53,003 nt of DNA from an uncultured Lachnospiraceae bacterium (GCA_947172705.1 CAMWCA010000020.1:1-53003), one strand, 5' to 3'. Shown: positions 7,890 to 16,731, counted from the first letter of the stretch. Notes: generated by a model from the sequence alone, not told the origin. Numbers and translations: made by a program.

Positions 7890-8642
7890 GTGTTAAGAAT
7901 TTGTTTTATTATTTTTGTCTCCCTGCCCTTTATCATCTATTATCTGGGCAAAGCCTTCTACATTGAAAGGCATGACGAGAAATTCACGGAAGCGGATCGC
8001 TATAAGATAGCAAAACGCGCCGTTTCCATTATGCAGCGCAACGGCTTCATACATACCAGTGTTTATGGCACAGACAACCTTCCGGAGGACGGCGGCTATG
8101 TGATGTATGCCAATCATCAGGGCAAATACGATGCCCTTGGCATCATCTCCGGGCATCCCTCCCCCTGCACTGTTATGATCGATGACAAACGTTCCCATCA
8201 GCTTGTCACTTCCCAGTTTGTCACCCTGTTAAAGGGAATCAGGCTGGATAAAACGGATATGAAAATACAGTTAAAAACCATCCTGCAGGTGATCGCTCAG
8301 GTAAAAGAAGGACGCAGGGTCATCATTTTCCCCGAAGGGGGGTATTACCGCAACCGAAATCAGGTGCATGATTTCCTCCCCGGCGCATTTCAATGCGCCA
8401 CCAAATCCCACAGTCCCATTGTTCCGGTGGCGTTGATCGACTCTTACAAGCCCTTTGAGCTTAACTCCTTAAAGCCGGTCACCACCCAGGTGCACTTTCT
8501 TCCTCCCATTGCCTACGAGGAGTACAAGGGGCTGACCACCCGGGAAATTGCAGAACTGACCAAAAGTAAAATTGTTGCAGTGATCGATGAAGTATGCGGC
8601 GCTGCTTCTGAAAAGGGAAAAAAATGCAGACCAACCGCTTAA
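7890..8642 (+). CDS. 1-acyl-sn-glycerol-3-phosphate acyltransferase family protein (PlsC-like)
   Basis: A membrane acyltransferase that would add the second acyl chain to lysophosphatidic acid in phospholipid synthesis. It has one N-terminal membrane segment (about residues 3-20), motif I NHQGKYD (His76 and Asp81, the HX4D pair), motif III FPEG (147-150) and motif IV IVPVAL. GTG at 7890 was chosen because GAGGAT lies 8 bases upstream and the protein then begins at the membrane segment; the longer frame from 7815 has no ribosome site and runs through a TATAAT-like -10 at 7842-7847. The tail EKGKKC overlaps the terminator hairpin, so the last codons double as its stem. The substrate is inferred from the family. 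Confidence 0.88.
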   Translation: MLRICFIIFVSLPFIIYYLGKAFYIERHDEKFTEADRYKIAKRAVSIMQRNGFIHTSVYGTDNLPEDGGYVMYANHQGKYDALGIISGHPSPCTVMIDDKRSHQLVTSQFVTLLKGIRLDKTDMKIQLKTILQVIAQVKEGRRVIIFPEGGYYRNRNQVHDFLPGAFQCATKSHSPIVPVALIDSYKPFELNSLKPVTTQVHFLPPIAYEEYKGLTTREIAELTKSKIVAVIDEVCGAASEKGKKCRPTA

Positions 8643-8664
8643 GAAACGGTGGTCTGCATTTTTT
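8621..8664. terminator. Bidirectional terminator between convergent plsC-like gene and alpha-galactosidase
   Basis: A 12-bp ATGCAGACCA/TGGTCTGCAT stem with an inner CCG/CGG extension is flanked by A-run and T-run on the two sides, so it can end transcription on both strands. It includes the last seven codons of the acyltransferase gene. Confidence 0.9.
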
Positions 8665-8668
8665 ACTT

Positions 8669-10855
8669 TTACAGGGGGCGCTTTCTTCGGAGGGTGATCT
8701 GATAAGCAAGATACTCTCCCAAATCGGCAGGCATGGGAATTCCAGCCTCCATCAATGCCGAGCCATAATAGCATCTGCCGGTATCCACATCCTCGTATAC
8801 CGCGTCTCCTATTAAGCCCTTCACCGGTACATAGTTCACCAGCATGTTTCCGTGAACCTCCAGCATCACCACGTGAACCAATGCCTGTTCCCTGTCTTCT
8901 GACACAAACATCCAGGCGCCATAGGCATCGCAAAATGGATCTGACAAGCGATAATAGTCTCCTTTTTGTATCAGTTCGGCATGTTTTTTATATTCCCGGA
9001 TCTGCTGCCTGATCTCCTCTTTTTCTTCCTGGGCAAGACTTCCTGGGTCTAACTCGTATCCAAAGGTTCCAGCCATTGCAACAACGCCTCTTGTGTGCAG
9101 GCTTACGCTGCGCCCGGTCTGATGATTGGGCGTTGCAGACACATGAGAACCCACTGTGGAAACCGGATAAAAGAAGGATGTCCCATATTGAATACGCACC
9201 CGGTCAACGGCGTCTGTATTGTCGCTGCACCAGATCTGAGGGCTGTAATACATCATCCCCGCATCAAATCTTCCTCCGCCGCCGCTGCAGCTTTCGATCA
9301 GCATGTCCGGATACCTCTCCATGAACTTTTCCAAAAATTCATATACCCCCAGCACATAATCATAAGTAACCTTTCCCTGCTGATTTTCCGCCGAATAAAT
9401 ATCCGTAAGGCTCCTGTTCAAATCCCATTTTATATACTCGATCTTTCCCTGATCCAGCACATTGCATAATTGGATGAATACATATTCACGCACCTCTTTT
9501 CTGGAAAAATCCAGCACCAGCTGATTTCTTCCCCGCACCGGATTTCTTCTTGGAATGCGAATGGCATAATCGGGATGCTCTCTGAAAAGCTGACTGTCTT
9601 CCGAAATGGATTCCGGCTCGATCCATATACCAAACTTTACGCCAAGTTCATTGACCTTTTGGGTCATCTCTCCAAGGGTACATCCAAGCTTGCTTTCATT
9701 GACCTGCCAGTCTCCCAGACCGCTGTTGTCGTCATTCCGCTTTCCAAACCAGCCGTCATCCATGACAATCATGTCAATTCCAAGCTCCGCCGCTTCTTCG
9801 GCAAGCTTTAAGATCGTCTCTCCTGTAAAATCAAAATACGCCGCTTCCCAGCTATTCAGCAGAATGGGTCGGATCTGCTTCTGATATTTTCCCCGGCATA
9901 TATGTTCCCTGATACACTTGTGATACTGCCTGGAGAGCTTTCCAAAGCCCTGATCCGAATAGGTAAGAATGGTTTCAGGAATCACAAGTTCCTGACCCTT
10001 TTCCAAAGGATAATGAAAGAGGTCACTTTGAAGTCCCATCATGACTCTTGTTTGACCAAATTGGTCATGTTCCGCCTCGCACATAAAATTACCGCTGTAT
10101 ACAAAGACCATGCCGTAGCATTTTCCCATATCCTCCGTGGTATTTCTTCCGGCTATGATTACTGCCGGATTATACTGATGACTGGAGGTTCCCCTCCGGC
10201 TTCCGATCACATAATTTCCATGCTGTATCCAAGTGCGCTGAAAATTGCGTTCCATAGCATGTCTTCCGTAAAAGCTGATCATATCATAGCTTCCGGACAT
10301 AAAATCCAGGCAAGCCGATGCCGCTTTCTCCACAACCACCGTTCCTTCACCGCAATTGACGATCTTGGCGCTTCTTGTTATGATATCCTCTTTTTCCAAA
10401 ACGCCATAGAAAAGCAGCATCTGCACGCCGCTTACAGGATCTTCCATGAGAATCTCCAGCGTATCCGCCTCTTCCTCCCCTGCATAGACCGCAGGGAGCC
10501 CTTTCAAGGCATATTTCCCTTTCCTGATTTCATGGCTTACATAGCGCAGATCACAGCACTCAGAGCCGTCCTCGTTCTGTATGATCAATGCGCTGCTGCG
10601 ATAATCCCCCGTTCCCATACAAGGATACTCCTGAGGCAATACATCCAGAGAATAGGTTCTGTCATTTTCCACATCATAAGGATTTCCCGAAAACCCTCTG
10701 TCATAATAGGTCAACAGATAATCCATATCCCCCTCTGTCTTCCCACCATAATATAAATGCAAAAGAAACCCAAAATCATCTACCTTCATCTGATAGGTGG
10801 TATGGGTTGTCTGCAAAGTAAATATCCTCTTCTCTTCCCGATAACAAATCGCCAT
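8669..10855 (-). CDS. aga: Alpha-galactosidase, glycoside hydrolase family 36
   Basis: Splits terminal alpha-1,6-galactose from raffinose-type sugars and galactomannan pieces. The 728-residue length and layout match clostridial and bacillary GH36 enzymes: a beta-supersandwich N-domain, a TIM barrel beginning around the PILLNSWEAAYFD signature, and a beta-sheet C-domain. The nucleophile is Asp478 in YIKWDLNR; the acid/base is Asp548 in CSDNTD, both at the numbers known for Geobacillus AgaA. No signal peptide is seen, so it acts in the cytoplasm on imported sugars, consistent with the ABC importer genes just upstream on the same strand. AAGGATGG precedes the ATG. A large palindrome separates it from the permease gene and may set different mRNA levels. 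Confidence 0.95.
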   Translation of the reverse strand: MAICYREEKRIFTLQTTHTTYQMKVDDFGFLLHLYYGGKTEGDMDYLLTYYDRGFSGNPYDVENDRTYSLDVLPQEYPCMGTGDYRSSALIIQNEDGSECCDLRYVSHEIRKGKYALKGLPAVYAGEEEADTLEILMEDPVSGVQMLLFYGVLEKEDIITRSAKIVNCGEGTVVVEKAASACLDFMSGSYDMISFYGRHAMERNFQRTWIQHGNYVIGSRRGTSSHQYNPAVIIAGRNTTEDMGKCYGMVFVYSGNFMCEAEHDQFGQTRVMMGLQSDLFHYPLEKGQELVIPETILTYSDQGFGKLSRQYHKCIREHICRGKYQKQIRPILLNSWEAAYFDFTGETILKLAEEAAELGIDMIVMDDGWFGKRNDDNSGLGDWQVNESKLGCTLGEMTQKVNELGVKFGIWIEPESISEDSQLFREHPDYAIRIPRRNPVRGRNQLVLDFSRKEVREYVFIQLCNVLDQGKIEYIKWDLNRSLTDIYSAENQQGKVTYDYVLGVYEFLEKFMERYPDMLIESCSGGGGRFDAGMMYYSPQIWCSDNTDAVDRVRIQYGTSFFYPVSTVGSHVSATPNHQTGRSVSLHTRGVVAMAGTFGYELDPGSLAQEEKEEIRQQIREYKKHAELIQKGDYYRLSDPFCDAYGAWMFVSEDREQALVHVVMLEVHGNMLVNYVPVKGLIGDAVYEDVDTGRCYYGSALMEAGIPMPADLGEYLAYQITLRRKRPL

Positions 10856-10896
10856 AAATTGTCACCATCCTTATATCATATTACGCATTACATCGT

Positions 10897-10985
10897 GAGA
10901 ATCGCGTCCCGCGATTCTCTTCGAAACGACTTAGTAATTCTCAGGCGGCGTCCTCCGCCGCCCTAGAATTACTTCGTTTCGTTTT
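10897..10985. repeat. Two strong adjacent palindromes between permease and alpha-galactosidase genes
   Basis: The first is GAGAATCGC (10897-10905) / GCGATTCTC (10911-10919). The second, about 10922-10979, is a nested stem: CGAAACGA/TCGTTTCG outside, AGTAATTCT/AGAATTACT in the middle and GGCGGCG/CGCCGCC at the tip. Neither has a T-run on the transcribed minus strand, so they look like a REP-like or mRNA-processing element rather than a plain terminator. Confidence 0.7.
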
Positions 10986-10993
10986 GTTTCGTT

Positions 10994-11827
10994 TTATTTA
11001 ACTGCCCCATTCACAACCCCATTCAGAATCTGTTTCTGGCAGATCACATAAAAGATCAGGATCGGAATCAACGACAGCAGATAGGAAGCAAATGCCAGGT
11101 TATAATTTGTTCCGAACTGCGTCTGGAAATTCAACTGTGCCAGGGGCAGTGTGTTCTGATCGGAACCTGCAAGAATGACCAAAGGGGTCATAACGTCATT
11201 CCATACAGCAAGCGCCGTGAGAACCGCTACTGTTGCATGCATAGGTTTCATAATAGGGAAGATGATCTTCCAATAAGTGGTCCAAGTGGAGGCGCCATCT
11301 ACCTTCGCCGCTTCCTCTAACGCCATGGGAATATTCACAAGATAACCTGAATACAGGAGAATATTCATAGGCATATAAAACACCACATACAGGATAATAA
11401 CGCCAAACCAATTGGCAAGTCCCAGCTCGGCAGTCTGCTTTGCCAAAGGCATCATCAAAATGGCAAAGGGTACGAACATACCGCTTACAATGAAGAGATA
11501 TACAAAGCTGTAAAACTTGCTGCCCGCCTTATTTCTTCCCAGTGCATAGCCCATCAAAGAGTGAAGCGCCAGGGACAAGCCTACCGTAACCAAAGTGATC
11601 ACCAAACTGTTTCGAAGGGAATTCCAAAAATCCGTTACCCTCATTGCTTCTCTGAAATTGTCAAAGCTCCATACCTTGGGTAAGGATAAAATGCCGCTGA
11701 TACTGTTGGTCATTTCCGAAGGCTGCTTAAAAGCAATGATAAGGGTCATATACAGCGGAAAAACAATCGTTGAAAGACCAAGGATCAAAAGGATCATTGC
11801 CGGCCAGTTTACTTTTTTCTTTATCAT
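10994..11827 (-). CDS. Sugar ABC transporter permease, MalG/MsmG type
   Basis: The second inner-membrane subunit of a carbohydrate importer, 277 residues with six predicted membrane segments. The permease EAA loop, which contacts the ATPase, is visible as EEAAKVDGASTWTTYWKIIFPIMKP (about residues 190-215). It overlaps the upstream permease gene by 4 bases (ATGA), so the two are translationally coupled. No ATPase gene occurs in this locus; such systems usually share a distant MsmK/MsiK-type ATPase. Neighbouring GH36 and AraC genes point to alpha-galactosides such as raffinose, stachyose or melibiose as cargo. Confidence 0.92.
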   Translation of the reverse strand: MIKKKVNWPAMILLILGLSTIVFPLYMTLIIAFKQPSEMTNSISGILSLPKVWSFDNFREAMRVTDFWNSLRNSLVITLVTVGLSLALHSLMGYALGRNKAGSKFYSFVYLFIVSGMFVPFAILMMPLAKQTAELGLANWFGVIILYVVFYMPMNILLYSGYLVNIPMALEEAAKVDGASTWTTYWKIIFPIMKPMHATVAVLTALAVWNDVMTPLVILAGSDQNTLPLAQLNFQTQFGTNYNLAFASYLLSLIPILIFYVICQKQILNGVVNGAVK

Positions 11828-12690
11828 AACTGTTCCTCCTTTTTACCTGAAAACTTCATCTGTGCCACTGAAACACATACGATCACAATAAAGAATACCA
11901 CTGCATTGGCACTCTGGAAGCCAAACTGTCCGCCTGACATACCATTGTTGTAGATCAGGTAGGAAATGGACTCCGTACTCTGTGCCGGTCCGCCTTTTGT
12001 CAAAGCCATGATCTGATCGAATACCATCAGGAAGTTTTTCACGCAAAGCACCATATTGATGGAGAAAAAGGGAATGATCAGGGGGAAAGTAAGATGCCTG
12101 AACTGCTTCCAGCCTGTTGCCCCATCCAGTCCTCCTGCCTCATAGACATCCTCCGGAACGGTCTGAAGCCCTGAAATGTAGATAATGGTATTCATTGCAA
12201 TTGCCTGCCATGCACACACGATCACGATTCCGATCCACGCGGAATCCGGATTGGAAAGAATACTTGAACTTAAGGATTTGATTCCGATCATGGATGCCAC
12301 TGCGGGCAGAATATAGGTAAAAAAGTAATTGAAAATATAGCCTACTACCAGCGCGCCTAAAATATTAGGCAGGAAATATGCGCCACGGAAAAAGCTTTTT
12401 GCACGTATCTTGCTGTTTAAGGCAAGGGCAAGCAGGAGCGCTACAACGTTTACCAGGATGGTTGATACAATAGCAAGCTTAAAGGTAAACAAATAGGATT
12501 TTCCAACACGTGCGTCTGAAAATAAATCAATATAATTTCTGAAACCGACCCAGTCATAATTTCCAAAGCCCTTGAAATTGGTAAAGCTGTATATCACACC
12601 CCTGATCAATGGGATCGTATTAAAGCAGATAAACAGCGCCAGTATGGGAATCGTGATCAGTAAAAATGTTCTTTTTCTCTCATTTTTCAT
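11824..12690 (-). CDS. Sugar ABC transporter permease, MalF/MsmF type
   Basis: The first permease of the importer, 288 residues with six membrane segments, beginning with a basic stretch and FLLITIPILALFICFNTIPL. Its EAA loop is YEAGGLDGATGWKQFRHLTFPLIIP (about residues 180-205). It starts 15 bases after the binding-protein stop codon and ends in a 4-base overlap with the second permease, so the three form one operon. AGGAGAAGAG precedes the ATG. Substrate inference is as for the partner permease. Confidence 0.92.
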   Translation of the reverse strand: MKNERKRTFLLITIPILALFICFNTIPLIRGVIYSFTNFKGFGNYDWVGFRNYIDLFSDARVGKSYLFTFKLAIVSTILVNVVALLLALALNSKIRAKSFFRGAYFLPNILGALVVGYIFNYFFTYILPAVASMIGIKSLSSSILSNPDSAWIGIVIVCAWQAIAMNTIIYISGLQTVPEDVYEAGGLDGATGWKQFRHLTFPLIIPFFSINMVLCVKNFLMVFDQIMALTKGGPAQSTESISYLIYNNGMSGGQFGFQSANAVVFFIVIVCVSVAQMKFSGKKEEQL

Positions 12691-12705
12691 GACATCTCTT
12701 CTCCT

Positions 12706-13992
12706 TTACTCTTTCTCATTTCCATGTTCTTTTTCATACTCCTGGACCATACGGATAATGTCTCTGTTATACCGCTGCCAGTCTGTATCAAATTTACTTA
12801 AGAAAGCGTTTACATCCTTCTGCAGCAGGAAGGTCTGAAGCTGAGCGTCCACTGCCATCTCGGAAGGATAATAGTGATCCTGATAATCTGTCATGTTCCC
12901 GGCTTCAATAAAGGAAAGCATTCCGTCCAGCATGGAAGAAAGCTTAAAATCTCCTGTTTTACAGGGAACTGCATTTTGGGCGTCAATATATTTCTGCAGG
13001 TTTTCATCCGCCAGAAGGAAGTCCAGAACCTCATAGGCGGCTTCCTTATTTTTGCAGTCTGCAGTGACGCAGAACCCTAAGTCAATACCGGAATTCAGTG
13101 TTCTTCCATCCTTGTCATCAGATGCCGGCATAACGAAAGAATCGATGTTCAGATCCGGATTCACCGATAAGATCTGAGGCGTAGCATAGCTTCCGATGGG
13201 ATACATTGCCGCTTCCCCTCTTGCAAACGCCGTACACGCATCATTGTAACCGTAAGCAAAAGGATCGTCCGGTCCGTAAGGCAGTAATTGGAGGTACTTC
13301 TCCGACAACTCCTTATATTCCTTTGTAAAACTGGTTTCTCCTCTGTTTACCTGTTTTGTGGTGTCTGACGGTGAAAGCTCTACCGCCATAGCATTCCAGG
13401 GCGCAAGGCAGGTCCATGTATCCTTAAATCCAAAGTAAAAAGGTAAAATTCCCTCTCCTTTGATCTCCTCGCACAATGTCACCATCTCCTGCCATGTTTC
13501 AGGTATCTGCCATCCATGCTCCGCAAACAGGTCTCGGTTGTAAAGAACCCCAGCAGCATTCGCCACGTAGGGGACTATGTAAGATCCATCCGTGGGCACC
13601 AGTTCCAATGCTTCTGCAATGTCCAGATATCCCGGATTGATGGTCTGCAGCCCCTTGTATTCAGAGACGTCTGCAAGAATCCCCGCATCCACAAAATAGG
13701 AATAGTTGATATCGCCGCCGATTCCTATAATGTCCGGATAATCCTCCCGGATAAACCTTGTTCTCAGAATGGTCATTGCATCGTTAGGGGAACTGATTTT
13801 TAACTGAATGTCATCATGAGTGGCGTTGAATTCTTCTTCCACCGTCTCAAAATAAATGGCTGCTTCCGGCTTGTACTGAACAATTTCAATTTCCACCTTT
13901 TGATCAGCAGAGTTGCCGCAGCCCTGCATGGCAAGTGCCGCTGTCATGCAGCATAACGCTAAACCCAGATACTTCATTCTCTTCCCTTTCAT
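12706..13992 (-). CDS. Extracellular solute-binding lipoprotein of the sugar ABC transporter (MsmE-like)
   Basis: A family 1 solute-binding protein of 428 residues. The signal peptide ends in a lipobox AMQGC, so Cys25 would be lipidated and the protein tethered outside the membrane. The mature part has the usual two-lobe features (YNRDLFAEHGWQIPETWQEM, MYPIGSYATPQI). GGAGGAAATAATGCT precedes the ATG. It is the first gene of the importer operon and its promoter faces the divergent AraC regulator. Context (GH36 enzyme) suggests raffinose-family sugars; the sequence alone does not fix the ligand. Confidence 0.9.
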   Translation of the reverse strand: MKGKRMKYLGLALCCMTAALAMQGCGNSADQKVEIEIVQYKPEAAIYFETVEEEFNATHDDIQLKISSPNDAMTILRTRFIREDYPDIIGIGGDINYSYFVDAGILADVSEYKGLQTINPGYLDIAEALELVPTDGSYIVPYVANAAGVLYNRDLFAEHGWQIPETWQEMVTLCEEIKGEGILPFYFGFKDTWTCLAPWNAMAVELSPSDTTKQVNRGETSFTKEYKELSEKYLQLLPYGPDDPFAYGYNDACTAFARGEAAMYPIGSYATPQILSVNPDLNIDSFVMPASDDKDGRTLNSGIDLGFCVTADCKNKEAAYEVLDFLLADENLQKYIDAQNAVPCKTGDFKLSSMLDGMLSFIEAGNMTDYQDHYYPSEMAVDAQLQTFLLQKDVNAFLSKFDTDWQRYNRDIIRMVQEYEKEHGNEKE

Positions 13993-14023
13993 AGCATTAT
14001 TTCCTCCTCTTTTTGATAGTCAC

Positions 14024-14089
14024 ATTATAACATACCATTATGCCATCAATAAATACCACCATTTTAGACATTTTATGCCATTATGCTAT
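14024..14089 (-). promoter_or_regulatory. ABC operon promoter with paired AraC-type direct repeats
   Basis: On the minus strand, -10 TATAAT (14024-14029) and a poor -35 TTATTG (14047-14052) are 17 bp apart. The motif CCATTATGCyAT occurs twice in the same direction, at 14035-14046 (inside the spacer) and 14078-14089, 43 bp apart, about four helical turns. A weak -35 and repeated sites fit activation by the divergent AraC-type protein. Confidence 0.5.
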
Positions 14090-14164
14090 TTTTATGATAT
14101 ATATTTGAAGTCATCTAGCATTTTGGTATATAATAATAGCAATATAACATTTTGAGGTAATTTT

Positions 14165-15028
14165 ATGAGTGAAGTGATCTTTTCCGTTTTTCCAAGTGAA
14201 AATTTTGTAGATCTTGGCTTATACCAGTTTGGCTGGGAGCAGTGCGATCCTTCCCACTCTTTCGGTCCTGCTGCAAGAAATCATTACCTGTTCCACCTGT
14301 GCCTGTCCGGAACCGGCACTCTGATTGCGGACAATGAAAAAGGGGAATCCATCACCTACCAGATCCGGAGCGGTCAGGGATTTTTCCTTTTTCCCCATCA
14401 GATCTGCACCTATATTGCAGACCACGACATTCCCTGGGAATACGCCTGGGTGGAATTCGACGGGCTCAGAGCAAAGGAAACCATTGAGCTTGCCGGCTTT
14501 CGCTTAAGCCAGCCGGTGTATAAGGCACGTTACAAAGATATTGCTGAAGCCATGAAGGAAGAGCTTCTTTATATTGTAAATCATAAAGAAGAATCCTCCT
14601 TTCATCTGATTGGGCATCTTTATCTGTTCATAGACTACCTGGTCCGCTCCTGCGCTTCAGAGCAGACCGGAAAAGGCAGCAGCCTCCGCAATTTTTACCT
14701 GAAAGAGGCATTTACTTTTATAGAGCAAAATTTTCAAAACAATATTTCTGTGGAAGATATTGCCGCCTGCTGTGGATTGAACCGCAGTTATTTTGGGAAA
14801 ATTTTTCATGAAAATACAGGAAAATCGCCTCAGGAGTTTCTTATTTCCTACCGCATGACCAAAGCGGCGGAGCTTTTAAAGCTTACCGAGCTGTCCGTTG
14901 CGGACATTGGAAATGCCGTGGGATATCCCAACCAGCTGCATTTTTCCAGAGCCTTTAAAGGTGTGTATGGCATCTCGCCCAGACAATGGCGAAATGAAAA
15001 CCGTATCGGAAAGAGAGGAATGGAATAA
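14165..15028 (+). CDS. AraC-family transcriptional regulator of the alpha-galactoside locus
   Basis: 287 residues: an N-terminal cupin-like sugar-binding domain (about 20-150, with FLFPHQICTYIADHD and YAWVEFDG) and a C-terminal double helix-turn-helix (about 185-280, ending in the AraC signature GYPNQLHFSRAFKGVYGISPRQWR). It would sense the imported sugar and switch on the divergent binding-protein/permease operon. GAGG lies 7 bases before the ATG. The stop is two bases from the next gene's ATG, so the unknown gene at 15031 is co-translated. Regulator type is certain from motifs; target and ligand come from context. Confidence 0.9.
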   Translation: MSEVIFSVFPSENFVDLGLYQFGWEQCDPSHSFGPAARNHYLFHLCLSGTGTLIADNEKGESITYQIRSGQGFFLFPHQICTYIADHDIPWEYAWVEFDGLRAKETIELAGFRLSQPVYKARYKDIAEAMKEELLYIVNHKEESSFHLIGHLYLFIDYLVRSCASEQTGKGSSLRNFYLKEAFTFIEQNFQNNISVEDIAACCGLNRSYFGKIFHENTGKSPQEFLISYRMTKAAELLKLTELSVADIGNAVGYPNQLHFSRAFKGVYGISPRQWRNENRIGKRGME

Positions 15029-15030
15029 AA

Positions 15031-15702
15031 ATGAAAGCGGGAAAAAGAGCAAGAGCCGCCTCCATCATCGGGGGCGCTGACGGTCCCACCGCCGTATTTA
15101 TGATAGGTCACAAAGAAAAGAATATTTTCCGGCGCATTCGATTTTCCCTTCAAAACCGTAAGTACAAAAGGAAACGTGCCAGCGCAGCAAAAAGCATTAT
15201 TGCCGCTCCCCACACCATAGCGGAAGTGATGCACTACATCGTTTCCCGTTACGGGGCTGTTGAAACGGACAGCCAGTACCCCTATTATCAGGAAAGAAAA
15301 AGAGGAATGCGCTATTCCCTGATCCAGCGCTGCCAGCCGGAGCTTTTAGGACCTCAAAGAACCATTTTGCCTCCCAAAGACTTTCAGGATGAAGAAGCCC
15401 TGAAGCTATGGCAGGAACAGATCGAGGAGTGGCATCAGGAATGTCAGCGCCGGGTAAACGCCATTTCCCAGGAGATATTTCCTACAGATTACCACCTGTT
15501 TCTTATCTCCAAAGAAGATAAAGGTACTATGGAAATTGAGATCGATACTCTTTGTCCTAATGTATCCATCTCCTATTCCGGCGACCAAAAGCTCATGGAG
15601 TCGATCTCCAAAGATATTTACCTGTATTTCGGTGTCTCCCAAGAGGATATCGACAAAAAAAGCCCCAGATATCAGACGCTGCTTATTGCGTTAAGCGCCT
15701 GA
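15031..15702 (+). CDS. Unknown soluble protein with an OadB-like GGADGPT motif at the N-terminus
   Basis: 223 residues. The opening ASIIGGADGPTAVFMIG copies the highly conserved motif of the beta subunit of sodium-pumping decarboxylases (OadB/GcdB), which binds sodium in a membrane protein. Here there are no membrane segments: the rest is basic then charged and soluble. It is likely to be annotated by similarity as decarboxylase beta subunit, which the sequence does not support. It begins 2 bases after the AraC gene and ends 15 bases before convergent srtB. AGAGG precedes the ATG within the araC coding end. Function unknown; the motif might be a sorting or binding peptide. Confidence 0.7.
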   Translation: MKAGKRARAASIIGGADGPTAVFMIGHKEKNIFRRIRFSLQNRKYKRKRASAAKSIIAAPHTIAEVMHYIVSRYGAVETDSQYPYYQERKRGMRYSLIQRCQPELLGPQRTILPPKDFQDEEALKLWQEQIEEWHQECQRRVNAISQEIFPTDYHLFLISKEDKGTMEIEIDTLCPNVSISYSGDQKLMESISKDIYLYFGVSQEDIDKKSPRYQTLLIALSA

Positions 15703-15717
15703 TCCGGAGCCTTTCCA

Positions 15718-16593
15718 TCAATTTCGTTTTTTTGCCACTATGACCAACCTTCCGTCCTCCACATGGTAGGCGCAGGTGGACAGAGTAAGAAAGGTATCTC
15801 CATATTCAGCCTCCACCCCCGTGTCATAGAAGGAAAGTTTTTTTACATTCTCATAGAACGTATCAAACTCCTCCTGCGTTTCCGCTTCATAAAACTGGTA
15901 ATATTTAAATACATCCTCGTCGCTTTCATAGACCTGGGAAAGAAAGACAGCCATTATCTCATAGGTGCGTTCCTCATAGAGAGTATCAAAAGAAATTTCA
16001 GCGTGTTCTCTGAAAAAGTCTTCTTTCCGATACAGATCCAGATCGCCGAACATGGAACCGTCCTTCATATTATGTCCATATATGACGAAGTTGGTTCCCG
16101 GCGTGTCCACGTCCGCCTCCTCCTTTACGAAAAGGCAGCCGTACTTGTCTTCCTCTCCATAAAAATTGTGATGAAGGTAATATTCGCCGTCCTGGCACCG
16201 CATCACAGGGTAATCGATCTTCATGCCCTCGATGGAGAGCCATCCTGTCATATCCTGATTCTTCGCATATAGTTCCTGATACTTTTCCAGTATAACAGGT
16301 TCCTGCTCTTCTTTTTCCTCCGCCGCTTCCGGCTGGTTCTCTTCTTCCGCCTGACCCTCTTTTGCAAACTCTTCCCCTGTCAGTTCCTCCGCCGCCGGTG
16401 TTTTCTCTTCCTCCGCCGCTTCTTCCTGCTCTGGAGATTCACTCGCTGTCTCTTTAGCAAGCTCCTGAAGCTCTCTCTGTTGAGACTGATGCTTTAAGGA
16501 TAAATAGTATGCCTGACCGATCTGGGCCAGGCATACTGCTATCACTGCCAAAAGAATGATTTTGATAAAGCGCTTTTCTTTTTTATTTCTCAT
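15718..16593 (-). CDS. srtB: Class B sortase, separated from its substrate gene by a mobile element
   Basis: A membrane-bound transpeptidase that cuts a sorting motif and links the protein to peptidoglycan. It has an N-terminal membrane anchor (about residues 10-30), a long Glu-rich linker (about 40-105), then the sortase B fold with DMTGWLSIEGMKIDYPVM. Catalytic residues are His174 (YGHNM), Cys274 (TLSTC) and Arg282 (GRLVIVAKK). Its ATG at 16593 lies within the last codons of a stranded gene fragment (stop at 16583-16585), which supplied the AGAGG ribosome site. Before the mobile element inserted, the surface protein gene now ending at 23944 ran directly into it. It may now have lost its operon promoter. 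Confidence 0.92.
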   Translation of the reverse strand: MRNKKEKRFIKIILLAVIAVCLAQIGQAYYLSLKHQSQQRELQELAKETASESPEQEEAAEEEKTPAAEELTGEEFAKEGQAEEENQPEAAEEKEEQEPVILEKYQELYAKNQDMTGWLSIEGMKIDYPVMRCQDGEYYLHHNFYGEEDKYGCLFVKEEADVDTPGTNFVIYGHNMKDGSMFGDLDLYRKEDFFREHAEISFDTLYEERTYEIMAVFLSQVYESDEDVFKYYQFYEAETQEEFDTFYENVKKLSFYDTGVEAEYGDTFLTLSTCAYHVEDGRLVIVAKKRN

Positions 16594-16675
16594 AAACCTC
16601 TTTCCAATTCACTGACGCTTTCTTCCCGATACTATGATAGTATACCAGAACCAGGAAGATTGCCGCAAGTCCCAT
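16583..16675 (-). pseudogene. Stranded C-terminal tail of the surface protein gene (27078-23944)
   Basis: Read on the minus strand this fragment encodes a membrane segment ending in YYHSIGKK and then NWKEVYEK-stop, overlapping srtB by 11 bases. Joining it at the shared CAAGT core to the host side of the other junction (position 23973 onward) gives a continuous frame, RMLALAAIFLVLVYYHSIGK. The fragment has no start codon or promoter of its own. It is direct evidence that the mobile element split one gene. Confidence 0.85.
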
Positions 16676-16697
16676 CTTCCGCAGTGATTAAGAGTGA

Positions 16698-16731
16698 GGA
16701 AACCTTGATAAATACTAAGGTTTCCTTATTT
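16698..16731 (+). terminator. Terminator-like hairpin at the left end of the mobile element
   Basis: GGAAACCTT (16698-16706) pairs with AAGGTTTCC (16717-16725) and is followed on the plus strand by TTATTTTTT. It lies between the integrase stop codon and the attachment core. The T-run does not follow the integrase direction, so it may shield the integrase from outside transcription. Confidence 0.55.

Noticed and set aside
9902..10756. 284-codon plus-strand ORF opposite the alpha-galactosidase gene
   Set aside because: Shadow frame of a well-supported GH36 gene; composition is that of a reverse translation.
8669..13992. Missing ATPase subunit of the sugar importer
   Set aside because: No ABC ATPase gene is present; this is normal for msm/raf-type importers that share one ATPase, so it is not called a defect.
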